DNA of 64,000 bases from Diphasiastrum complanatum (Eukaryota > Streptophyta > Lycopodiopsida > Lycopodiales > Lycopodiaceae). The notes beneath the pieces are model-generated. The model saw nothing but the letters and a program-made list of their open reading frames with translations, was not told the origin of the DNA and did not search any database. Of this stretch, positions 11,821-22,678 are shown in pieces (position 1 is the first letter of the stretch; every line of letters begins with the position of its first letter). Made by a program: the position numbers and the translations under genes. The stretch spans positions 44,685,967 through 44,749,966 of the forward strand of contig CM055096.1 in the NCBI GenBank assembly GCA_029204225.1. The letters run 5' to 3'.

Positions 11821-11902
<82 letters not shown>
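11821..11902. repeat. (GA)n microsatellite 2 (inside LTR)
   Basis: GA dinucleotide tract inside the gypsy LTR. Confidence 0.95.
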
Positions 11903-11906
<4 letters not shown>

Positions 11907-12055
11907 CCAAGAAGCGAGAGGTTTGGGAAGCCCAAGCACCTTTCCCAAACTATTCGGTCGCTACTTAGAGAGAGGAGAGAAGCGAGAAAGGGAATGCCTA
12001 GGTTGAGAAAGACCTTGGGGGCTCGAGCGCCTACCCAAAGTTATTCTATCCCAAC

Positions 12056-12056
<1 letters not shown>

Positions 12057-12144
<88 letters not shown>
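12057..12144. repeat. (GA)n microsatellite 3 (inside LTR) between duplicated cassettes
   Basis: GA tract flanked by two copies of a ~50-bp cassette (about 12011-12058 and 12162-12210) that share GGGGGCTCGAGCGCCTACCC and ATTCTATCCCAACGTAG. The tract and cassette were duplicated together with a ~150-bp period; a weaker third relative lies at about 11920-11970. Confidence 0.85.
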
Positions 12145-12148
<4 letters not shown>

Positions 12149-12781
12149 CTTGGTTGAGAAAGACTTTGGGGGCTCGAGCGCCTACCCAAAGCTATTCTAT
12201 CCCAACGTAGGGAGAGAGGGAGAAGAGAGAGGGAGAAGGGAGAAGGGAGAAGAGAGAAGAAGAGAGAGAAAGAGATGGAGATGGAAAACCCAAGAGAGTT
12301 TTATTAGAATGAGAATGGAAGATGATACAATACAAAGGAAATGGCTCCCTCTTATAGAGTTTAGAGGTGAGCCTCCTTCACTCTCATTGGCCACTTCATT
12401 GGGGCAAGGATTCTAATCCAAGCCTTTAAAATAAACACAACTTAAATCTAATGGAACTAAGAAAGCACAAGGGCACTCACATGATTCAGGTGAGTTCTAC
12501 TTTGTGCAACTTAGATTCCTTATTTTTCATCTTGACTTTGTGAACTTGGGCCTCAAACTTATTTATTTACACCTAGGGCCCAAGTTATTAGAACACAACT
12601 TAATCTTGTTAGCTGGTGTGCTCATTGGGTTGGGCTTACACACGCAGGACGCCAGTGCCCTTGCACTTATTATTCTACTGTACACCGTACTGTGGCGGGG
12701 CCCACTAGTTAAGGCTTGGCCAGCAATATTTTAAGTGGTGGGACCCACTTGTTTATTATTGTGCAGGAAATACCCACAACA

Positions 12782-14650
12782 GTAAATTGAAATTTACAGG
12801 TGAATGACCATATAAAGTGAAGGAAATACTATCCTGAAGTAGTTATTTTGGAACATCGGGATGGAAGACGATTTTTAATACTCCAGTGAATGGCAGCCAA
12901 CTACGCAAGTTCTGGCAGCCAGTTCAACCAGCTTGATCACATATAAAAAAATGATAAATAAAATAAAATAAAATAAAGAATAATGAGCAAAAGTCAAAAA
13001 AGTCATCAGATAAGAAAAAAATGAAGGAAAGTATTTTCAGGAATCCAATTTTGAATTAGTTGATGACTGAAGGAGCAACTTTGAGTTGGGCGAAGGTTAT
13101 TTTGCAAAATAAGTACATGTTTTGAAGCCAGACGAGAGTTTATAAACTTATCACCAACTCGACGTTAATGCATGCACTTTTACTAAGGTAAATAGATGAG
13201 TTCAAAGGCTGGAGACATTATGGCAGTCTAAGACACCTCAATTATCTCTGACCAGTTACATTATCTTTTACCTATAGCTTCGTATTAGTAATAACCAATT
13301 TTGCAAGATTCTTAACGTATTGTTTAGATAGGTTTTTCCCTGTCAGTAATGGTGGATTAGAATTTGTTGTTCATCATAGTTCCATTAGTTGTTTGAATTT
13401 TCTTTAGGCAACTCTTATCATTGGAGGATACTTTCATGACCTATTGTTTCCAAGCATATATCTACTAGGGAATCAAATCTTGCAATACAAGATAGGGTCA
13501 CATCAGTATTGCACAAGATTCAGTACATATTTATATTGGAAGAAAATGTGATTCAAGTGTTAGTAGATAAATAAAATTTAGTTGAGGTATAAGAAATTAG
13601 ATTTCTAGTTGATACATGATCTTCAGTGTATGTATTAGCGAATAGAGTATTAATGGCTAAATGGTCTTTTATCTAGACATTTGTGACTATGTATCAGTAG
13701 CTAGATGGAGGCCACTTAAGGAGTCTACTTCTGGGGGTTCCTATGTGGTGAGGTGTATACTAATTAGGAGTGCAAGATATCCATTTAAGGAGTCTACCTT
13801 TGGGGGTTCCTATGTGGTGAGGTGTATACTAATTAGGAGTGCAAGATATCACAGATGACGACAATTAAATAATGACAAATGTATATTATGATCAAATAAC
13901 AGGTGGTGAGGTGTATAGTAAATTGGATTAATCAATGATAATAGGGAGTATGTGCACATCAAGGAATAGGCCATGGTCTACAATGTCCACAGTCAACATT
14001 CATGAACTCATTGAGCTAGAGCTTGCTGCTTAACCAATGTGCAAGTGAATATATTTTCTAGCTACACCATAAGAAAACTGTGATAACTATTAGCTCATTG
14101 TGGAACCATGTGCATGTATGCTTACACTCTCAAAATTGGGGGCTAAATCTTGAGGGTGCCAAGCCTCATATCGATGATGCACCATAGAGGTTATTATTAG
14201 TAACACTTGCACTTATCCAAGTCTTGCATGTGAAGAAATGACTTGCAAAAGCAGGTTGTTAAGTTGCTCGCGAGGTTTGCATATTTAATGCTTGCCATTG
14301 ACCAATTTATTTTTCCATTTGTCCCATAAGCAAGATTCTACTCAAACTTTAGTGCTACATATGTATATTTTTGGAATATAAAAATTTAAAGAAAACTAGC
14401 AAAAAAGAGTTGGAACAAGGTTGAGGTGCATGCAGCATCCCTCACATGTGAATGGAAAGTCCGTGTAAACACGTGCGCATGATTCTAAAACAACTTCTAT
14501 TCTCGAATGCATTATCTTGTTTGACCGACACATATCATGCCAATAGAACGCAATGTGTGCATGCGATAACCCCTAGTACTACTATGTCGGCTGTTGCATT
14601 TTAAGCAAGTCCATGGCAACGTGGCAGCTTTGCATTGGTGCGGGCATTGA
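12782..14650. other. Intergenic between gypsy LTR and RBM39 gene
   Basis: AT-rich, with no supported gene. It contains a 69-bp tandem duplication (listed separately) and a partial third copy of its GGTGGTGAGGTGTATA part near 13900. Confidence 0.5.
13716..13853. repeat. Two-copy 69-bp tandem duplication
   Basis: TTAAGGAGTCTAC starts at 13716 and again at 13785. The copies are nearly identical through GGAGTGCAAGATATC. The period is divisible by three, so an ORF runs through both, but nothing suggests a real protein. Confidence 0.85.
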
Positions 14651-14948
14651 TTGTGGCAAAGCATGGCCATAAAGGACTTGGAGGAAGCTGGCTGGTCAAT
14701 GACCCTGCAAAAGTGGCGGGTGACTTCTCGAGCCCGTCATTTTAAGCCGCCACAGGACCCAATTCTCTCTCATATGTATCGTCCTCTTGCCTTTGGAGCA
14801 CTCAATTCCTGTGGAGGAGGAGGAGGAGGAGGAGGAGGAGACGACGACGACGACGGAATAGCTCGATCGATCGACGGAAGAGGCGCTAAATTAACCAGTG
14901 TCACACAGCAGATGTAAATTAGCGTTTATTGGATCGTAACCCTGCAAG
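14651..14948 (+). promoter_or_regulatory. Putative promoter-proximal region and non-coding first exon of the RBM39 gene
   Basis: Sequence becomes GC-richer and contains a (GGA)n run followed by (CGA)n at about 14811-14855. It ends in a plausible splice donor CAAG|GTACAT at 14948. Downstream, a good acceptor (TTCTTCTCAG) occurs at 17093, just before the RBM39 start codon. The arrangement resembles a 5' UTR exon, but no transcript supports it. Confidence 0.35.
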
Positions 14949-14984
14949 GTACATGGATCATAGCTAGGGTTTCCTTGCTTTTTT

Positions 14985-16440
14985 CAGCCAAGCATGGCCA
15001 CCATGCCTTCTTTTCTGTTGCCGCTAAAGTTTTGTTTCGGTTTTCCACTTACTTATTTTGTTCTGTTTTCAGTTTGTTCTGTTTCGTTGTCTTGGCTTAA
15101 AGGAGTGCTTAATTGTTTACTATTAATTTTATGAGAGCCTTCAGGGTTTGATGCTTTCTTCAGCCAAGCATGGCCGCTATGCGTCCGTTTCTGTTTCCTC
15201 TTCCTCCTCTTTTTGTCTTTTTTTCTATTTCTTTGTCTCAGCTCGAAGGAATAACTTTATCAATTTTTGATTTCTTTGATTTTTTTGGGACGAAAGCCTC
15301 CACATCCATCTAAGCTAGGGTTTGATAATTGTTTCAAGTTCAACCGCCGTGTCTTCTTTTCAGTTCCCACTCTAATCGCTCTGTTTCTTTGCTTGGAATA
15401 AAGGAATTCGTCTTAATTGTTTACTTTTTTTCATGAGAGCCTCCATATCCATCTAAGCTAGAAACTGATAATTATTATTAAAAAATCATGGCCACCGTGT
15501 CTTTTTTTTCTGTTTCCACTTGGTTTTTTCTGTGTGAATGTCAACCCGCCCCCCCCTTCCCCCTCCCTCCTTTTTGTTTGGGCTTAAAAGAAAGTAATTC
15601 TTTTTTATTTGCTTACTTTTTTTTATGGGAGCTTTTTATCCATATAAGCTAAGGTTTGACGCTTTTCTCATCCCAGCATGGCCACCATGCATTCGTGTCT
15701 ATGTCCACTTGCTTATTTCCAGTTTTTTGTCTCAGGAGTCACCTCATAGGAGTACCGTTTTCAATTTTTTACTCTTAGGACCATATCCATCTAAGTTAGG
15801 CTTTGATGACTTTTAAACCAAGCATGGTCGCCATGTTTCCAGTTGCTTTTTTCTCTTTTTAAGTCTGTTGCTGCCCTTTTTTATTCTGTTTTTATGTTTG
15901 GGCTTATGGAATACCATTCTGATTTTTTTCTTTTGTTTAAGAAGCCTCCATATCCATTTAAGCTAGGGTTGGATCAACCAAACATGACCACCAGGTCTTT
16001 TTTGTTTTCACCTGTTTTTTATTCTATTTTTGGGTTTTTCTTTTTTCTGTTTCTTTGTCCTGGCTTATTAAAGGACAAAGAAACAGAAAAAGAACAACAG
16101 CAAAGCCTGGCTTATTAAAGGACAACAGCAAAGCCTCCATACTGATAGTATTTCAACCAAGCATGGCCGCCATGTCATGCCTTCTCTGTTTCGCTTGCTT
16201 TTGCTTTTGGCTTTTTTTTATTCTGTGTTCTGGAATTAATGATTACCATTTCGCTGTTTTCTGTTGAAGCCTCAATTTTCATCCAAGCTAGGGCTTAATG
16301 CTTTTTTCCAACCAAGGATTTCAGCCACATCGTTTTTTATGTCCACTTTTCCTTTATTCTGTTTGCTATTTCTTAGTTTTATCTTAAGTGAGTACCACTT
16401 TGCTGTGTTTTGATAAAAGCCTTCATGTTCAAATCCTGAT
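14985..16440 (+). repeat. Degenerate ~165-bp tandem array in presumed 5' UTR intron
   Basis: About nine copies of a unit with three landmarks: GCCTCCATATCCATCTAAGC, then TAGGGTTTGATGC, then CCAAGCATGGCCACCATG, followed by TTTCTGTTTCCACTTGC. The CATGG anchors fall near 14993, 15169, 15338, 15487, 15678, 15823, 15983, 16162 and 16315 (spacings about 145-191). Copies are diverged. A local duplication of TGGCTTATTAAAGGACAA lies at 16060-16130. Confidence 0.75.
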
Positions 16441-17093
16441 CTGGCCCATTTTCATTTAATATTTTTACAAACCAGCTTATTTGTTTGTGTTGTTTTCATT
16501 TTCTATGTTGTATACAAATTTTGACGGAGTACGGCGCTCACTAAAATGTTTCCGCTTATTAGGTATGTTGCACGAAAATTCTGGACGGAGGATCTAACCT
16601 CCTTTGATTCATTTGGATCTTTAAAATGTTTGTGTTTCTATTTTGCTCTTTTTTCTTCTGTTTCTTTGCTTGGGCTACTGCTTTGTTTTTTTCTGATAAA
16701 CATTCAAATCCTGACCTTGACGGACTTATTTCACACTGTTCCCCTATGTGCATCGTGGAACAATCTGCATTCCGTTTCTGAACACAGTTAAGATTGCTAT
16801 TTTTAAAGTTGAGCTAAATGTTTCTTTTTACAAAAAAGACATTTTTCAGTGTTTCAAGAATTGAAACGCTCTTTCCAAAATGAGCATTCTGGATTGCTTC
16901 CGTTTTGGAATGCCGATCTGATGCAAACTTGTGAGCAATTCCAAAGTCATCATTGTGCTGTGAAATTTGTGTTGATGTCGAAATAATTTGTTTTGTAAGT
17001 ATCTTTGCAGCTAGTAAAGCTCAAATATTCATGTGTCTCATTGAAGTAATATCTACCAAGTTCTAACTTACTGTTATGAATTTTTCTTCTCAG

Positions 17094-17283
17094 CTGGATG
17101 AGCAATATTTTTTGTAATCAAGTGAATATGTATCGACATCCTGAAAAGACATAAGCTACGAGGATGCTCCAGTTGCGTATGTGTGCTATTCATGAGTGAA
17201 AGGTTGAAGGCATACCCTTAGACTTATTCAACAAATCTCGTTTGAAAGAGAGTGACAGCTTATAAAAGAGTTCTTGATAAGCA
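17094..17283 (+). promoter_or_regulatory. Presumed 5' UTR with three short upstream ORFs
   Basis: If the exon begins after the acceptor at 17093, three uORFs precede the main start: 17098-17154 (18 codons plus stop), 17164-17199 and 17192-17221, the last two overlapping. An in-frame TAA at 17278-17280 lies just before the main ATG at 17284, so the coding start cannot extend upstream within this exon. Confidence 0.45.
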
Positions 17284-20200
17284 ATGGATTTTGACGAGTA
17301 TGAGTATCTCGAAAAAACAGTTGAAAACCCTGATTTTGTAAAGGAGGCCAATGGAGATGGAGGAGGACGTGACAGAGAGCAGAGGGAGTATTCAAGGGGC
17401 TCCAAGAGGAGAACGGATGAGGACACTCATGGCTACGACTATGTTCGCAAAAAGAGTCGGGTGGAAGAGGAAGATAGAGGTGACAGAGATAGGGGCCCAA
17501 GAAATTCAGATTATCGTTCCCCTTCAGAACGCCGATCTCGAGATACAGAGAGAGAAAGAGATCGCGAGAAGGTGCGGCCTGATCGGGACAGGGGAGATAG
17601 AGAGCGAGAGAAGGGTGATAGGGATCGAGACAGAGAAAAGACTGAAAAGGATTCAAGAGAAAGAGAGAGAAGCAGTAGAGATAAAGAAAGAGAACGCATT
17701 CGGGATAAGGAAAGAGAGAGGGAAAAAGACAGAGAGCGAGAAAGGTCTCGTGGAAAGAGCAGAGAATCTGATCGACACAGGGACAAAGAGAGAGATCGTG
17801 AAAGAGAGAAGGAGAGAGAAGCACATAAAGAGAGAGAGGACAGCCATCGAGACATGGATCGGGAAAGAGAACATAGGTATGGTGCATCTGTGTCTTAGTG
17901 TTGTTCTAAGCCATTGAGGGGAACGGAGATTTCTGTATAATGGTACTTGTGCAATACTTATTTAAATGTATTTTGGCCATTGAATCTTCTGTTGCACAAG
18001 CCAAGATTATGTCCACTATAAATAATCTTCACGAAGCCCCTTTGCAAAATGTTGGCTTTTCTAGTTACAGTTGGAGATTTGATATCCAGACATGCAAAAG
18101 TCTTGTTTTCTTTTTCCTTTTGAAAAGACATCATTCTTTTTCTGGCATTTATGTGTGCTGGATCCTTTTTTTTCAGCCGTTCCAGAGAAAGAAGAGAGCG
18201 GAAGGAAGAGCCTGCTTCAGCTGAACCTGAAGCTGATCCTGAAAGAGATCAGCGAACAGTGTTTGCCTACCAGGTAGCATATATGAAATATCAACTTGAT
18301 GATTTGAATATTGATTCTGAATTACTCTGTTTGAATGTGATGGTCGTCATTTTAAGTGAATGCTATCCATTGCACCATAGCAATTCTATTTTCATAGGCG
18401 ACAAATAACTTTGCATTGTTGTGTGTGGCTCAGATTAGTTTGAAGGCTGATGAAAGGGACGTCTATGAGTTTTTTTCACGTGCTGGAAAGGTAAGAATGA
18501 GTAAGTGATAGTTCAAATGTTTGTTGTTTGTTGTTCTATACAAGATCTCTCAAACAGGGCTGAATGGACAAGCAACCTGGATATTAGCTATTTGATGTGT
18601 TGTGTTTGCATCTGAATTTTTATGCTTATGACTATCACACTCTTGTTTTTGAAGTTTGGATATCATCTATCTTAGTTTCTGACTCCTGTCCAGTATTTGA
18701 TCTTCAGATTAAAGGTTGTAGCATGAGTGCCAAGTTTAATAGAGATTCATAATGTAACATATTATAATTCTTTGAAGAACACTCATTTCAAATTTGACAC
18801 TTTTTTTGGAATTGCTTTATGCTTTTCCTGGTATATGTGTTTTCGTCTTAGTGTTCAGAGTTGATGCATGCACGTTTCAAATCAATGCATCAATCTAGGT
18901 TGGCTACTAATCACTAATTGTGTGATAGGTGCGTGATGTTCGTCTCATCATGGATCGGAACTCACGAAGGTCAAAGGGAGTTGGGTGAGTTGAGTTTGCT
19001 CTCTGTAAATAAAAATGTTCCTTTTTTGGTCTAGCTTTGAACTGGCATACTCTTAAGGCTGTCTTCAGCGGGTTAATTCAGTACAAGTTTCTAGTTGGAG
19101 ATGAATCATTGGAGAGAAATTGCACCAACCAATGAATGCTTCTTATTATTCCTTTCTCTTTGGAGCAGTGACACAATTGGAATGCTTGCAAGGCTTTGGC
19201 TAAAACCAAATTTGGTGGAGTATTACGATGTACATATTTTTAATTCAGTTAAAAGTTCGATCATTATGGTGTAGGTCTTGGCTTTAAGTGTTGAATTCTG
19301 TTATCTATGATTGCACCAAGTTTGACTGTTGGGAAATTTAGACGTTTAAATCTTTTCAATTTGCTGAAGATTGTTTGAATTATTGTAGCATGGAGATCTC
19401 GGTATGGTGCTAAATGAGATGCTTATATACTAGCTAGCTATGAATTTGGCGTCAAGAGTGTAACAATGCGCTAAAAGGTGGTAGATTAGGGAATTGGCAC
19501 ATGAGAAATTGTCTGTTAAATGTGAGAAATGTGTCAGCTGCTTACTTTTGAGAGTTTATTTAGGCACAAAAGGCCTATTTTCATTCTGGCATTGGCTAAT
19601 AATGTCACAATGTTCTCTGAGATGGTTTATTGAGTGACATAAGGCCGTCTTCGTCTTGTTCAGAATTTTCTTTCAACTTCTACCATAGTTTGTTGCTTGG
19701 CATTGTGCTAAAACACATGCTCTCTTGTGAGCTCTTAGCTATGACAATTATAAATGAGCTTACGATCATGGTCATTATTAGTCAAGTTGCTCTTCATATT
19801 GTGCCATGAACTAAATGGCTGGTTTTGCAGTAACCGACAATCAATGTGGGGACGTCCCTTCAAAGTTCAAACCTTAGAAGCCTGTTCTGACCATTCCATA
19901 CGTTCTGGAACGTTCCGACCGTTCCGGAACGTATTGGGTTGGAACGATTTTTTGGAAGTTTAAAAAAAATTGTAAAACGACCCTGCTGGCCCGTGCATTC
20001 TGCATTTGCATTTCACAGATAGCGAGTTGTCATACTTCTAACGAGGACATGAAGGTGCCATGGAAGCCATAAGGCACCCTGGAAGGAAGCTTCACAGAGG
20101 CGATGAGCTCCAACGATTCTTCCTTGAAATTGAGCAAACTTTTCTGTACATCGATGACTGACATATTTTATGGTCATCTTTAAGTATAAAATATTTTATG

Positions 20201-22611
20201 CTCATCGATGACTGACATATTTTCTAATTTTACCTGTTGTTTCAAAAAGCAATTGCTTTCATGAAGAGATTGACATTCTTGCTTGAGAATCGCCCTCTCC
20301 TGAATTCATCAAGAAAAAGATAAAGTGAATACTGAAGAACGGTCTATAATAATCTACAATGCAGCTCAGTCAAACTGACTCAAAGGAAAAAGAACAGTAA
20401 ATCACTCGGCAAATAAAATGACAAACATCGATTGGACATAAAAAGCTCGCATATCATGGACGTGGTCCAGGAGTTTCCAGCGATGGTGAGCTTGCGGAAA
20501 GAAAGCAGGAAGCACCTTTGATTGAACACACACCTTAGATGCTCCTCAAGCTTCCTTAGATATTATGGTTTTTTTTTCCTTTGTAAAAAGACGTATTTTT
20601 TTTTGAGGGTGGTCTCGTTTCGGAACGAAACGCGTTCCGTTCCGGAACGGGCAACTAAGGTTCAAACCTAAGGAAGTGGATTCTGGGCGCGGACGCGCGT
20701 CCGGACGCAACGCCTCAGGGGTGCGTCCGGGTCCTAACGCGTCCGCCATTTTGCAATTTTTTTTCCCAAAAAAAAAAAAATACATGCCCCTCCCCTCACG
20801 GTCCCACATCCCCAAAATGAAATAAAAACAATTTTCCTCCCCCTACCACCCACCCCCCCCCCCCCCCCCCCCCCGGGATTCATTATCAGAGAGTGTCTGG
20901 CACATACCTGCCCCCTCATGTTAAAAAAATGATAAAGGTACCTAAAAAAAATTGAATTTTTTTTTGCCAGAAACCTTACCCCATTGCCCATGCCTCCCAT
21001 AACTGAGATATTACCAAGCAACGATGACTAATGAGCAGTCCATAAAATATTATGAACTAAGCTTAAAAAAAAGAGAAAATAGTGGCAAAGAAAGATCTAA
21101 AAAAAGTTTGGAGTGAAGATGATGGTTTACATGGCATAGAGATTACTGGTTTAGGGTTTAGGGTTAGCTTGGATGAGAGCGAAAGCTTGGAGCGTGCATC
21201 AGTGACTGTCTCAAAGAAGTGAATGCTCACCAGAGGATTTGGGAGAAGTGAATGCTCACCAGAAGAGTGACAAGCTCTCAGGACCATAAGTTTTTGGGAG
21301 GAATGAATGCTCACTAGAAGAGTGACAAGCTCTCAAGACAGGGAACCACAAGACCCACACACTACTGTCTTATATGATGAGATCGGTTTTCCCCCGGATG
21401 AACTTCAACAGCTTAGTAATCACTTATGCAAAACTGTGCCATTCACTACAGGTAACCACAAGACCTACACACTACTATGTCTTGGTTGATGAGATCGGTT
21501 TCTCCCCAGATGAACTTCAACAACTTACTAATCACTTATGTTACAACTTCAACATGCTGCAACACACTGTCGAAATTTTGCGTACCAACACTGGGGCTCC
21601 AAAACATCTCCAAGTTTTCAGGTCCCGTCTGGACGAGGTGTCCCTGAAGCCCGGTTTAACGTCAAACTTCAGACGGCGGACATTGCGGATTGATCGTCGG
21701 TTCGTTCCTCGTCTTGTCTGTTCCCACTGGTTCCTATTGAGGTTGTCCACTGGCCGAAACAGACGACACCTTAAACAGACCCTGTTTGGATGAACGGGGC
21801 CGTCGAACAAAAAGCTGCAAAACTAGTCCATTTCGCTAGACCTAATTGCGTTTCTCTCCCGTCGACGGGCCATTTTGACCGAACGATACCCGATTCGAGC
21901 CAGGCTCGATCCCTTGGGTTCGTATCGGGATCACGAACCTGTGTATTCTTGGACCATTTTGGTCGATTCCAAATGCATTCTACGCAAGTTCAAGTGTATG
22001 CTACACAAGTGCTACTCTGATATTGAATTTGCACATACTAATCTGCACATACTTGTGGTGCAATGCCTATCACACACTGAGGATGACTATCTTTGCCTTG
22101 TTTTGATGGTTATGGCTGTGGGGTTGTGGGTTCATGATATGTTAACCGTGCGATTTGTTAGGGTTTAGGGTGTTGTGTTCAATGATTGGACATGATGCAT
22201 ATGATATGAGAGACATGAAGATGTGCTGGTGTAAAACAATAGGTGCAGCATGTATAATTTCCATACTACGTCCGCCCTCTCTCTCTCTCTCTCTCTCTCT
22301 CTCATCTTGCACAGAGCAAACCATTTCTAACTAACCATTCAAATTGCGCAGAGTAAACCATTTCTAACTAGCCATTCAAATTTCACAGAGCTAACCATTT
22401 GTAACCAACCATGTTAAATTAGCCATGACACGAATAAATTGTAAAAAAATATATGCATCTCATTTCCCGTAGCGTCCCCCTGTGGGTCGGACTCGCAATC
22501 CCCCCATGTGCTCGGACCCGAGAGGCGTTCCCTGTGAACTGCTTTCGACAAAAAGGGCAACGCCACTTTTTGTCAGGCAACAACTCCACCTCATCCCAAA
22601 TGGGACGAGCG

Positions 22612-22678
<67 letters not shown>

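Larger units (their letters stand above)
11748..12781 (-). mobile_element. Gypsy 5' LTR (1,034 bp), minus orientation
   Basis: The edges are defined by the inverted pair TGTTGTG (11748-11754) and CACAACA (12775-12781) and by the adjacent primer site. It contains two (GA)n tracts and two copies of a GGGGGCTCGAGCGCCTACCC cassette. No second LTR was found to the left, so the element is truncated and no target duplication could be tested. Confidence 0.7.

Noticed and set aside
11559-11968. Long ORFs on both strands made of Ser-Leu or Arg-Glu repeats
   Set aside because: They are translations of (GA)n/(CT)n tracts inside a retrotransposon LTR and leader; no unique protein sequence of note.
17228-17887. 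219- and 114-codon minus-strand ORFs (Ser/Leu-rich)
   Set aside because: Antisense shadows of the Arg/Glu-rich first exon of the RBM39 gene.
20851-20875. Poly-C tract as a G-quadruplex regulator
   Set aside because: A homopolymer inside a dispersed repeat; length may be a sequencing artefact and there is no evidence of function.
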